Shown: positions 1 to 12,013, counted from the stretch's first letter. The stretch is DNA of 41,921 bases from Chara braunii (GCA_003427395.1 BFEA01000135.1:1773058-1814978); one strand, 5' to 3'. Made by a program: numbers and translations. Notes: generated by a model from the sequence alone, not told the origin.

Positions 1-121
1 CTATATCTATATATCTATTATATCCAATTCTAATTCTTTTCTCGTTTGCTTCGATTTCAACCACCTGCCGACTTGTGCATCATCATTGCACAACGGCCAT
101 GCCAACATTCACTAATTCCAG

Positions 122-123
122 TC

Positions 124-186
<63 letters not shown>

Positions 187-255
187 GCCTGACATGATTT
201 CAGAGAGGCTGTTCCAAAGTTTCAGAGTCATGATTCAAGAACGCACAGGGCATAA

Positions 256-310
<55 letters not shown>

Positions 311-492
311 GCCTGACATGATTTCAGAGAGGCTGTTCAAAAGTTTCAGAGTCATGATTTTCAAGAACGCGCAGGGCATAATTGTCTGGGACTCTCTCTC
401 TCTCTCTCTCCCCCCTCTGCCTGACATGATTTCAGAGAGGCTGTTCAGAAGCTTCAGAGTCATGATTCAAGAATGCGCAGGGCATAATTGTC
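122..492. repeat. Tandem repeat, three units joined by (CT)n tracts
   Basis: Three copies of a segment starting TGCCTGACATGATTTCAGAG and running through GTTTCAGAGTCATGATT to GCAGGGCATAA begin near 187, 307 and 418. They are separated by (CT)n microsatellites at about 125-181, 261-305 and 390-410, giving a period near 115 bp. Copies differ by a few substitutions and by CT length. No gene is supported in 1-540; apparent frames here are Leu-Ser or Arg-Glu runs from the CT tract. Confidence 0.85.
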
Positions 493-540
493 TGGGACAT
501 CCATCAAAATTGGAACCATATGGAGAAAATTAGCATATGG

Positions 541-895
541 ACCCAAATGAAAAAGAAGACGAAGAACAGCATAAAGCCCATCTCAATTTTTCGGCGCAGA
601 AGCTCTCATCATCAATACCTATGCGGTCAGTATTACGAAGTACAATGAGCCGACAATCGTGTCTCCACCTCCCTTTTCTCAAGATCTGGTGTTTTGACAG
701 TTCTGCTGTCAAGCTGCGTTTGGACTTGTTTTTGTGACAAGAACCGGTAGTCCGCTCTCACAAGCAAAGATCCCAATAGCACCACCGTACCTGGAGGCCT
801 GCACGTCCAGGTGCAGATATGATGCACCAGGACATCTGAATGTCCAGGTGCAGATATGTTTTCCTTTTTTTCCCATTAGCTGCCCAAGAACGTAG
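541..895. other. Intergenic, no gene seen
   Basis: Short open frames on both strands lack any recognisable domain. The only structure seen is a direct repeat GTCCAGGTGCAGATATG (about 807 and 842), with TGCACCAGGAC, a partial inverse of it, in between. Confidence 0.5.
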
Positions 896-1772
896 ACTTT
901 TAAGGCTATCCCTCCTTTACATCATCATTCTGCAAATATAGACGTTAGGGCTATCCCTCCCCCTCCTTTAGATTATGCGAATCGCGGTGAAGGCTATCCG
1001 TCCCCCTCCTTTAGATCATGGGAATAGCCGTGAAGGCTATCCGTCCGGGCTCTAACAAAACATGGCCGTACGATTAGATTGTGCATCCAGCTATATCGGG
1101 AAAACATTCATTTACATTACTTGATGCATCAATCCCAAGGGAAGTCCTGTGTTGATTTGATAAATATTAGCAAGAGGATCCCTTTGAGACTATGAAAAAA
1201 CGTAGATCGCTCCCCCTCGGTTAGATTATGGGAATAGCCTTCACGGCTATGCCCTCCCTTAGACTATGGGAATAAACTGTAGGGCTATCCCTTATGGGAA
1301 TACGGACGTTAGGGCTATCCCTCCTTTAGATTATGAGAATAGACATTAGGGCTATCCCTCCTTTAGATTATGGGAATAGACGTTAAAGCACCAGTACATG
1401 GGGCACCTGGGCCCCGGGTCTGACACCTCACACTCTGGAGGCACGAAACGATAACGCCCCCGTCGATCGAATTTATCAACGGCGGGCCCAGCATTTGACG
1501 TTTCGGCCTCGTTTTCTTGTCGCGACAAGTTTTGGACTGCAAGGCTGGGGCCGTGTACTTGTAGCTAACCCTCCCTTAGATTATCGGACTGGACTTTCGG
1601 GCTAGCAGTTATGGGAAATATAGACATTAGGGTTATGCCTCCTTTAGATTATAGGAAGAGACATTAGGGCTATCCCTCCTTTAGATTACGGAAATAGACG
1701 TTAAGGATATCCCTCTCTCAGATTATGGGAATAGACAATAGGAGCTATCCGTCCTTTAGATTATGGGAAAAG
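896..1772 (+). repeat. Degenerate ~37-bp repeat family
   Basis: A motif close to TTAGATTATGGGAATAGACG followed by TTAGGGCTATCCCTCCT recurs more than a dozen times in three blocks (about 896-1052, 1205-1390 and 1566-1772). The blocks are separated by unrelated sequence, including a GC-rich stretch at 1390-1565. Copies vary by substitution and small indels, as expected for an old minisatellite invaded by other DNA. No coding potential is seen. Confidence 0.8.
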
Positions 1773-1796
1773 AAGGGAAGAATTGGAGACGCCTTA

Positions 1797-1964
1797 GGGT
1801 CTCGCCGCACGGCACAGGAAACGAAAACGAAACGAGTGCATCTGCCCACGAAAGGTGGCAAAATACACTCGTTACTATTTATACCAAACCGATGAACCTG
1901 GCCATTTTCTGCAGGAAGATGCACTCGTTTCGTTTTTCGTTTCCTGTCCCGTGCGGCGACGCCA
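1797..1964 (+). mobile_element. Harbinger/Tourist-like MITE, copy 1
   Basis: This 168-bp element has long terminal inverted repeats. The left end is GGGTCTCGCCGCACGG with GAAACGAAACGAGTGCATCT further in. The right end is the inverse, ending CCCGTGCGGCGACGCC. TTA flanks both sides (1794-1796 and 1965-1967). A GG-starting TIR with a 3-bp TTA target duplication is typical of PIF/Harbinger. It has no coding capacity. A second copy lies at 3279-3445 in the opposite orientation. Confidence 0.8.
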
Positions 1965-2435
1965 TTAGAAGCACTAAGCAATAAATAACAACGAACAAGG
2001 GATGGATCATACGACACTGGCTGCTCTTCCCCAAAAAAAAACAAAAAGAAAAAAAAAACAACCGAACAAGGAGATTAGGTCAGGCTTAGAAAGGTGCATA
2101 AAAAATTGAAGGTTCCGAACAGACAGATGGACAATAAACTTGAATAAAGGAATCATGCATACAGAGCTGAGAGAAGATGAGGGAAGAGCGCGTGCAGAGG
2201 CTGCTACAAGCCTGCCACTAAATAGTAGGAAACCATTCAGCAGGGCTTGATACGAAGCGGGCTTAGACTGGTCAAGAATGGATGGGAGGGATTAGTACAG
2301 ACACGGTTTCAACATCAGTTCAATTATCAATAGCGTACAAATAAAGAACATAAAAAAACTGCGGCTGCAGAGGCTGCATGCATATGCCTTCTTCCCAACT
2401 AAGGCTGCAGAGGCTGCATAGACTGGCATATGCCC
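1965..2435. other. Intergenic, no gene seen
   Basis: Short A-runs near 2030-2060 and a repeated GGCTGCAGAGGCTGCAT (about 2363 and 2402), each copy close to a CATATGCC, are the only patterns seen. No protein or RNA gene is recognised. Confidence 0.5.
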
Positions 2436-2700
2436 AGCCCAAGTGGTCGAATGGTCAGATCACTATACCAGTGGCCTGACTTGTATAGTCAGATCACTAT
2501 AGTCAGATGACTATAGTGGCATATGCATAGGCTTCAGAATATGCGTAAAAAAAATCGGCCACTTGTATAGTCAGATCACTACGCATAAAAAAAATTAACC
2601 GAATTTTTTTATTACATGCATCTAGTTCGGTTGATCAGGGTTTTTACGCATATTCTGAATACTAACTGGTACAGTGATCTGACCATTCGGCGACTTGGGC
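2436..2700. mobile_element. Foldback/TIR element with nested inverted repeats
   Basis: The outer arms, about 37 bp, are AGCCCAAGTGGTCGAATGG at 2436 and its near-perfect inverse ending at 2700. An inner arm TTCAGAATATGCGTAAAAA (about 2532) has its inverse at about 2640-2658. A smaller AACCGAA/TTCGGTT pair lies near the centre. The whole segment can fold into one long hairpin. TATAGTCAGATCACTA-type words recur inside. The arm sequence is loosely reminiscent of a tRNA A box, but no tRNA cloverleaf is seen. Confidence 0.7.
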
Positions 2701-2876
2701 TGGGTTCCATCCCCAGATTCCGAGGGGTGGATTTTTTTTTTTTTTTTTTTTTTTTTGGCCCAGCTATATTCTTCTCTCAATTTCACATTTGAGCGGGGTG
2801 GAATTTCGACCTACCGTAGTGGTAATCACATCCTTTTCCTGTTACTTCTCAACTCCAGCGGGGGTGGGGTGGGGGT

Positions 2877-2912
<36 letters not shown>

Positions 2913-3175
2913 AGATGCATAGCTGATCTAATTTCTTTTTTCATTTTCTCTTTTCTTGTCCTTTTATTTTACCTTGTCCACTGTCTTGTTCTGGCGACAG
3001 GTCACATTTGCATTTCCGATATCTCCAGCCGTTGAGAACTTGATTCCGTCCTTCGTCACAGAAATGCCAACTGCCAGACCCAAGTGATCATCACAATACC
3101 CAGGGACAAAAAGGGAAGCCAGGTGCGTAAGAACAGATCCTCAAGGAGACAGCACAAGTCTCATGCGTTGCCTTT

Positions 3176-3214
<39 letters not shown>

Positions 3215-3278
3215 AGATGCTCGTGCTCAGCCACTCTTTCGCAATCAGACATCCAAAGACTTGCAGCAGCGAGAGTCA
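2701..3278. repeat. Homopolymer-rich intergenic DNA
   Basis: This stretch holds poly-T (about 2731-2756), a G-rich tract ending in an uninterrupted poly-G run of more than 30 (about 2863-2911), and poly-A (about 3178-3210). Such tracts are prone to sequencing and assembly error. No gene is supported. Confidence 0.75.
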
Positions 3279-3445
3279 GGGCGTCGCCGCACGGGACAAG
3301 AAACGAAAAACGAAACGAGTGCATCTTCCTGCAAAAATGGCCCGGTTCATCGGTTTGCTATAAATAGTAACGAGTGTATTTTGCCACCTTTCATGGGCAG
3401 ATGCACTTGTTTCGTTTTCGTTTCATGTGCCGTGCGGCGAGACCC
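3279..3445 (-). mobile_element. Harbinger/Tourist-like MITE, copy 2
   Basis: This 167-bp relative of the element at 1797-1964 is inverted with respect to it. It starts GGGCGTCGCCGCACGGGAC and ends GTGCCGTGCGGCGAGACCC. It is flanked by TCA on both sides (3276-3278 and 3446-3448), a plausible 3-bp target duplication. The interior is shared with copy 1 after inversion, including a TAAATAGTAACGAGTGTATT block. Confidence 0.8.
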
Positions 3446-3448
3446 TCA

Positions 3449-4582
<1,134 letters not shown>

Positions 4583-4860
4583 ATTATACCAGGGTCACAC
4601 TGCCCGGGCCGCCCGGAGAGGCGACCCGGGGGAATCTGCACGGGGCCACCCGCCTGGGCTACTGGGGCGACACCAAAAAGGGTTTTCTTTCCCTCATCTT
4701 TGAATTTGGTGACGTCTCGCCAAATGATGTCTATGGGGTATTACCGGGTTGGAAAGGGCTCGAAGGGGCTTAAAGGGGCTTTTAGGGGTATGATATAGTT
4801 TAGTATTTTGTTTTCATTTATAACGAATTTCGGCGTGACCCTCATCCAAAAGTTGTTCGA

Positions 4861-4915
<55 letters not shown>

Positions 4916-5110
4916 TAAAATAATAAAATAATAATAATAATAATAAATAAAAATGTTGTTCGAATTGCAATTCAGCATGACGTAGTTTTTTTTCCACATT
5001 CTCTTGATTTCATTTTTTTTTTTCGCGCTGGGGCTGCCCAGGACCTTGGCTGGGACTTTGCCCCGAACTGGCCCGCGCGGGCCGGGCGGCCCGGCTAAGC
5101 TTCACACCCA
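4583..5110. mobile_element. TIR element with GGGCCGCCCGG arms
   Basis: The left arm CCAGGGTCACACTGCCCGGG continues into CCGCCCGG, and the right arm is the matching inverse (CCGGGCGGCCCGG followed by CTTCACACCC). The interior holds an (AAT)n microsatellite (about 4864-4950) and the phrase CAGCATGACGTAGTTTTTTT. A close relative of that phrase recurs near 41395 and a looser one near 36002, suggesting a family. No target duplication is evident. The arm chemistry resembles that of the hAT-like element at 35860, so I lean to a hAT-type non-autonomous element. Confidence 0.55.
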
Positions 5111-5799
5111 AGAAAAAAGCAACCTCAGGCTCCCATGAAGTCGCAGGCCAACAGTTGCTTCGGCGGAACGGTAGGTCTGTATTTAGGTTCGGTTATTACA
5201 AAAATTCGATTATTAAAAAAAAAGCATCGGGCGCAATGGTGGTTTAAACGAATATTCAGGAGAAAAAAAAAAACAGAAAAAAAAAGCGAAACAATTTCTT
5301 GAAGAGCAAAAGTAACCCCGCTGCAAACGTGACCAATTTTTTTTTTTTTTAAATCGAGTAGCAGGAGGACCCCCCATTGACGTGGCACACTGACATGGCG
5401 CACGGAGGAGCCGATTTTTCCAAGGGATTTTTTTTTTTTTTTCCTTTTTTTTTTTCTTTTTTTTTCATCAGGGGGTTCGAGCTCTCGACTCGTTGATCAC
5501 AACAGTCTCCGCATTGGGCAGCAGGTCCCCCAAGTCTTTTTTTTTTTTTTTCCGAAAATACCGAGGTCATTACTTGGCTTCGACTAAGAACAATTTCGAA
5601 ATGCAAGAATTTGAGAAAAATCAAAAATAACTGCTGACCTACTCAGACACCGGCTTCCCCCAAGTCTCGTTTCGAATTTTGTAATAAATCTGTTTCCCCC
5701 CCCCCCCTCTCTAAAGAAGAGGATCGAGATCTCGACTTATTGCTCACTACCATTCACGTACGAGCCTGCATGGCATCGATCACCTCCTCGTATTGCCTA
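5111..5799. other. T-rich intergenic DNA
   Basis: There are several poly-T and poly-A tracts. Two related segments, GGGGTTCGAGCTCTCGACTC (about 5472) and GAGGATCGAGATCTCGACTT (about 5718), resemble a tRNA T-arm/B-box and could be worn ends of a tRNA-derived SINE. No cloverleaf or A box is visible. No gene is supported. Confidence 0.4.
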
Positions 5800-5904
5800 C
5801 CGTCTTCCCCCGAACATAACGCACCCTAAAAATGAATGTATACAAGCTATATTTCAGGCCAGATACAGCCAAAACGAGGGTGCGTTGTGTTCGGGGGAAG
5901 AGGG
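5800..5904. mobile_element. Tc1/mariner (Stowaway)-like MITE
   Basis: This 105-bp element lies between TA dinucleotides (5798-5799 and 5905-5906). Its terminal inverted repeats are about 28 bp: CCGTCTTCCCCCGAACATAA at the left and the matching inverse ending GTTCGGGGGAAGAGGG at the right. A TA target site with a short TIR element fits Tc1/mariner MITEs. Relatives of the same length lie at 9558-9663, 11908-12013 and 41690-41794. Confidence 0.8.
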
Positions 5905-5961
5905 TAGTATACATTGCCCGCTAAAAAAAACGAGGTTCGATTACCGCCTCGTCTTATTTTA

Positions 5962-6191
5962 CATAATGGATATTGTATTGTAGCTGCATTTGGGGCAACT
6001 TTCGGTCTCAATACATCCATAATAGACAATGTAATTATCATACCGACCGTGTTGGATTAGGGTTTGATTTGAAGTGTGTGGGGCCGAGAAGCGCACAGCC
6101 TAGCGTCTGCTCGAGACTAGAAAGTATGACCATTATAGCTGCATTTGGGGCAACTTTCGATCTAGAAACAGTCATAATGGCCGTAGTACAG
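5962..6191. repeat. Two related MITE-like fragments
   Basis: TAGCTGCATTTGGGGCAACT followed by TTCGGTCTC or TTCGATCTA occurs at about 5981-6010 and 6138-6162. Each is bracketed by an inverted CATTAT/ATAATGG-type pair. The core matches the interior of the element at 41690-41794 in inverse orientation, so these are probably worn members of that family. Confidence 0.5.
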
Positions 6192-6403
6192 CCAAAAATA
6201 TCAGAATTGGAACACAACTGAAACCACGAATGCAGCACAAAAAAAATATCGAGGAATAAATTCTGGAAAAAAAAAGAATTATATTGGCAGAGGAGTGAAC
6301 AGCATAGCATAGCGCAAGGAAGAATTAAGCTCTAAGAGTAAAACCGCCAGAACTTAACCAAAATTTCATTAAAGAATCATATTCTGACGAGGAGCACGAT
6401 GAC

Positions 6404-6639
6404 GCGGGAAATGTAAATGAGAAAAGCGGTAAAAAAAAAGAAGAACCTTCCCGCCTGCCAGATAATTATACTTCCAAAAAAATGGCGGGAAAAAGATGGC
6501 CGGAAAAAAAAGGATGGATGTGAAATTAAATCAGCTGATTTTACTTTCCACAAATAGCGGGAAATTAATCAGCTGATTTTACTTTCCAAAATGGCGGGAA
6601 AGTCATCAAAAAATTTCCCGCCTTCACGCAAAGGCGGGA
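6404..6639. promoter_or_regulatory. Cluster of seven E2F-type sites
   Basis: GCGGGAAA or its inverse TTTCCCGC, mostly as the full GGCGGGAAA consensus, appears at 6404-6411, 6448-6455, 6484-6492, 6557-6564, 6593-6601, 6614-6622 and, partly, 6633-6639. Two sites sit in a tandem repeat of about 39 bp that also contains AATCAGCTGATTTTACTTTC. E2F sites drive S-phase genes in plants, PCNA among them, but no coding region is identified next to this cluster. It could be a promoter for an unseen gene, an intronic element of PCNA, or a repeat-borne cluster. Confidence 0.45.
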
Positions 6640-7924
6640 GACGGCTCTCTACTCATCCACAGACGCATCATATTCCAGCAGCCACCATCCTGGAAATAAA
6701 ATAAAGGGGAAACTACGTGGGAGTCACAAAAATGCGTTAAAGTCGCACTATAAGCCAAGATACAGTTTCGAATTGCAGTTGGGCCAATGTATACAACCCA
6801 GCTTTCTGGCCAGGGGAGGGTGGCCGAAGTGCTGTATCTTGCCCCATATATAGTGCAATTACAACTCCTTTTTGTGACTCTACTGAAGTTACTCCTAAAA
6901 TAACACACAGAGAAGAGAGAAGAGAAGAGAAGAGAGAAGAGAAGAGAAGAGAGAAGAGAGAGAAAGAAAGGAGAGAGGAGGAAATAATGCGGAAAGTAAT
7001 CACATCATTGGCTATTCCAAAGAATAGGTTAGCAAAGTCAGAGACCTTTCAGAATAGCCAATAGCCAATAGCCAATATAACAGAAGAAAGAATGGGGTAT
7101 TGCCAGGTTACCAGAGTCAGAGAACTTATCACCNTACTACAGAATAGCCGACAACTATCAGAATAGCCAATAGCCAATAGCCAAGAGAGGAAAGAGTGGG
7201 GTATCACCATGGGCTATTTTATAGACAGGTTACCAGCGTCAGAGAAACTCTACAGAGGCCATCAATAGAGACTATAGCCCAGAAACGAATAGCAAGAATC
7301 CCTGACTAATCCCTCTTACTGTAGCCAACGATTACGTATGTAGCCCATGACAGACTGGTCTATGCTATGGGCATTAAGAATAATAGCGGACGATGCGCTA
7401 TATAGCACGAATCGATTAGAGAGGACATTTAAGGGGAAATACAGTAATAAGAATATTTTTTTCAAAAAAAGCATTAAAAGAAAGTAAAAAAAAATAAAAG
7501 AAGAGGACATTCAAGGGGAAAGACAATAATAAGAATTTTTTTTTTTTTTTTAAGCATTAAAAGAAAGTAAAAAAAAAATAAAAGAAAGAAAGGACATTTT
7601 GGTTAATATACCCCACCAACATTGGGCTACATCTCAAGCGCCCGACCAGCGCTCTATAGCCGACCAACAGCAAACAACGCAAAAGTCGAGTAGCACATGC
7701 AATGATGATGAGCCCAAGGAGCGATCTACATAATCGACTGGTGGTTAGCAGCTGTGTATAGCCTACCATACTCCCAACTTACATAACCTCCATCCATACT
7801 TTATGGCTGTATATAGTGCAACCTTCAGGTCAGATGCAGATAATAATGCCCGGGCCAAGATTTCTCTGATTGCAGATAGGTTTTGAGTATACTGGCTAAC
7901 AAAAAATAGACAAATATTATGATA
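6640..7924. repeat. GA-rich and AATAGCC repeat region, no gene
   Basis: A GA-rich tract occupies about 6908-6985. Then AATAGCCAATAGCCAATAGCC blocks recur near 7052 and 7157 with similar flanks (GGGGTAT...GGTTACCAG.GTCAGAGAA), giving a roughly 105-bp duplication. A duplicated AGAGGACATTTAAGGGGAAA-type segment lies at about 7421 and 7503. One ambiguous base is at 7134. Worn relatives of the 105-bp MITE may lie near 6788 and 7800. No gene is recognised. Confidence 0.55.
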
Positions 7925-8640
7925 TACATATACATATATTGTCACAAAGTTGTCAGAGCACAAAAGCGAAAGGAAAACAGAAAGAAAACAAAGAAAAATA
8001 AATTCATTTTTTTATGTGTACATAAATGTATATGACGTCAGACAGAGCTGCCCGGTAAACCTACAGGCAGAGAGGGAGAAGAGGACAACAAACGTGGGGC
8101 TGTGACAGACTTTCATCGGAGTTTCACCGACTCATGTATATATCGTCACAAACAGAACTCCCCGGTAAACCGTAGGCAGAGAGAGAGAAGAGGACAACAA
8201 ACGAGGGGCTGTGACAAATATATATATATCGTCACATGAATATCAGAGCGCAAAAGCGAAAAAAAAAACAAAAAGAAACAAAAAAGATATCAATTCATTT
8301 TTTATCTTTTTCCTTACAACTCCCCCTGTTCAGAAAGAACCTCTTTTGCGTACAAGGCCGCCCACGTGGATGTAGGTTGAGCGGCGGCTGCCCCCACCCC
8401 CGTGTGTCATATCGCCCCACTTGCACACGGCCAAAGGGCAAAGAGGCAAAGAAAAGAGGAAGGGAACAGCCAAATACAACAAAACAGGGGGCATCAAGCA
8501 ACAGCACCAAAAACAGATCCTAGATGACAAGTCCCACATGCAAGCACCGGCCCTCCTTCACAGGCCAAACGACGGGACAAGACATATATATCATCACACG
8601 AATATGAGAGCGCAAAAGCGAAAAAAAAACAAAAAAAAAG
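7925..8640. repeat. Higher-order tandem repeat
   Basis: Units combine an A-rich module (GAGCGCAAAAGCGAAA, at about 7955, 8245 and 8607) with a module running GAGCTGCCCGGTAAAC to GAGGACAACAAACGAGGGGC and GCTGTGAC (at about 8047-8106 and 8155-8215). TATA-rich spacers and CGTCACA words separate them. On the minus strand the 8104-8135 part reads as a worn form of the hammerhead-like motif described for 8681-8927. Confidence 0.65.
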
Positions 8641-8680
8641 GAAAAAAAGAAGAAAAAAAGAATGAATTATGTAGAATACA

Positions 8681-8927
8681 GCCTCCTGATGAGCAAGTCG
8701 GTGAAACTCCGACGAAACAGTTTGTCACCGCGCCTCGTTTGTTGTCCTCTTCTCCCTCTCTGCCCTCAAGTTTCTGGGAAACTCTGTTTGACATTAAATG
8801 CATATATACTATATACATCGTCAAACAGAGCTGCCCGGTAAACCGTAGGGGCGGAGAGGGACAACAAACGAGGGGCTGTGACAAACTGTTTCGTCGGAGT
8901 GTCACCGACTTGCTCATCAGGAGGCTG
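8681..8927. repeat. Long inverted repeat with hammerhead-like motif in each arm
   Basis: Arms at about 8681-8797 and 8818-8927 are inverse copies around an AT-rich loop of roughly 20-25 bases. Each arm, read inward, has CTGATGAG, a 5-bp stem GTCGG/CCGAC with a 7-nt loop, GAAAC, and then a possible 3-bp stem ACA/TGT leading to GTC. That order is the hammerhead ribozyme core (8686-8726 plus; 8920-8880 minus). Four extra bases (GCAA) sit between the core and stem II, and no stem I pairing is visible. An active ribozyme is therefore doubtful. Confidence 0.55.
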
Positions 8928-9112
8928 AAAATATCAAAGGAAGCGATTAACACAGCCAGCAGCAGGAGATAACGACACGCGGCGAGTGATTAGGTATACT
9001 ACATAAGCAATGAGAGAAAGAAAAAAAACGGAGCTCGACGGTAACGCAGACGGAGAAAGCAGAAAAAGCGAAAGATGAAGAATGATCTTCCTTGCCTGTG
9101 AAAGAGGAGTAG

Positions 9113-9125
9113 CCAGTGATTATTT

Positions 9126-9215
<90 letters not shown>

Positions 9216-9261
9216 TGGTTTTCCCGCACTTTTGTCGCCCCAGTGATTATTTGCAATCTCC

Positions 9262-9300
<39 letters not shown>

Positions 9301-9500
9301 TGGTTTTCCCGCACCTTTGTCGCCCAAGACCTTGCGATTCGATAGCAAGGATTACTGCTCTCTCTCTCTCTCTCTCTCTTTTCCGCCACCACGGTTAACT
9401 TGCAGGTCGAGCGATAGCAAGGATTATTGCTCTTTGGCCAACCTGCTTCCCGCTTCCCGCTTCCCGTTCTCTCTCTCTCTCTCCCCTACTCCCTCGCATT
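9113..9500. repeat. (CT)n microsatellites with duplicated flanks
   Basis: CCAGTGATTATTTGCAATCT followed by a (CT)n tract and TTTGTGGTTTTCCCGCAC occurs twice (about 9113-9240 and 9241-9325). GATAGCAAGGATTA.TGCTCT is also duplicated (about 9341 and 9412). This is the same architecture as 122-492: unique flank duplicated together with a CT tract. Reading frames here are Leu-Ser repeats and are not genes. Confidence 0.8.
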
Positions 9501-9557
9501 CCCTGCACCTCTTTCTCCAACAGGCACACCTCCCTGCTCTCCCTGACACAGACTCTA

Positions 9558-9663
9558 CAGTCTTCCCCCAAACACAATGCAGTCTCATCACGACCGTATC
9601 GGGACCGAAAGATAGCTTGTCTACATTCATAATCAGGTTTGCTTTTCGTTCTCTGGAAGACCG
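9558..9663. mobile_element. Tc1/mariner-like MITE, worn copy
   Basis: It is preceded by TA and starts CAGTCTTCCCCCAAACACAA. It ends GTTCTCTGGAAGACCG, a decayed inverse of the start, followed by TG where TA is expected. Its length (106 bp) and interior words (GATAGCTTGTCTACATTCAT) match the family at 5800, 11908 and 41690. Confidence 0.6.
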
Positions 9664-9666
9664 TGG

Positions 9667-10025
9667 CACAAGGGTATATCCCTATTACATGGACAAATCG
9701 CTAGCGCGGGAAGGATTTAAAATAAACTCATTACAAGTCTGTTTCAAAAAAAAAAGAAAAAAACAAAGGTAAACTCTCTAGACGTTCTTTAAAAACTGAT
9801 GACAGTAATCTTTGCGCTTTCGTGGCAAATGACGCAGTCCATGGGCCTCGCTGCACTACTCTCGAAATGTGCAAAATGAGAGTGAATCTTCCGCTAGAAC
9901 ATGGAAAGATACACCGCCATGATTTTTGTCTTTTGTGCATGTCGAGAGTAGTGGAGCGAAGCCCCATTACGGCTATAATCGATACGCATCTATTGCTGAT
10001 TGAAAACTATACAAAATAGAAAAAT
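9667..10025. other. PCNA-downstream DNA, inverted repeat only
   Basis: If PCNA continues leftward this is intron. ATGGGCCTCGCTGCACTACTCTCGA at about 9840 has a degenerate inverse near 9938-9965 (GTCGAGAGTAGTGGAGCGAAG), and GTGAATCTTCC lies between. This may be another short TIR element of about 130 bp. No PCNA exon is visible. Confidence 0.4.
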
Positions 10026-11441
<1,416 letters not shown>

Positions 11442-11907
11442 GGTTAGTGTGACTACCTAGGTTTCATGTGACCAAGGTCAGACAGCGGCGCCTCGCCAAA
11501 ATCCTCGACGGCTGCCTCACACGAGAGGACAGCTCGGAGGTGCACTGGCAGAATAGTAGTGTCTTTCACAGTCGTTCCACCGGTAGGTATGGTCTCTCAG
11601 TCTTTATAAACCACAAGTACACGCCAACTATCAGTCATGGGCCCCTTTCGGAGGCCGCCCCCCCCCCCGATTCATTTTATCTAAAGTCGCTCGGCCTCCT
11701 AAAAATATATTTGTTTTTATTTTTTTGTAGAGTCTCCTAAATTTTTGGAGATGCTCAAAACAGGTTCTCCAGTTGCCTGGGGCATGTACTGGTGGTATAA
11801 GACAGATTCATGTGACCACAATAGCTTTTGAGATAGGACATCAGGAAAGGATGGGCCAACTGCTGATGGGGGGAAGTCCATTGGGCTCTGTTGGGAGAGG
11901 TATGCTA
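11442..11907. other. Intergenic, no gene seen
   Basis: GTGTGACTACC/CATGTGACCAAGG-type words repeat near 11450-11480. A C-run (about 11659-11668) and T-rich stretches follow. No domain is recognised in short frames on either strand. Confidence 0.45.
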
Positions 11908-12013
11908 CAGTCGTCCCCTGAACACAACGCACCCTCGTTTTGGTTGCACCTGACCGAAAATATGGCTTGTATACATTCATTATCAGGATGCAGTATATTT
12001 GGGGGGAAAACGG
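11908..12013. mobile_element. Tc1/mariner-like MITE, worn copy
   Basis: It is flanked by TA at 11906-11907 and 12014-12015. The left end CAGTCGTCCCCTGAACACAA and interior GGCTTGTATACATTCATTAT match the family. The right end (GGGGGGAAAACGG) is a decayed inverse of the left. Confidence 0.7.

Noticed and set aside
2436-2720. tRNA-like A box plus CTGGGTTCCATCCCCAG T-arm-like hairpin
   Set aside because: The A-box-like word is part of an inverted repeat arm and spacing does not give a cloverleaf.
5460-5530. Possible tRNA gene (GGGGTTCGAGCTC T-arm-like)
   Set aside because: No acceptor or D-arm pairing could be drawn; at most a worn tRNA-derived SINE end.
8421-8972. 183-residue plus-strand frame
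   Set aside because: It spans A-rich repeat modules and the inverted repeat; composition is driven by the repeats.
9116-9772. 218-residue plus-strand frame beginning with Leu-Ser repeats
   Set aside because: It is the translation of (CT)n tracts and MITE sequence, with no domain; the same holds for Arg-Glu frames on the other strand and at 122-492, 38132-38380 and 38762-39061.
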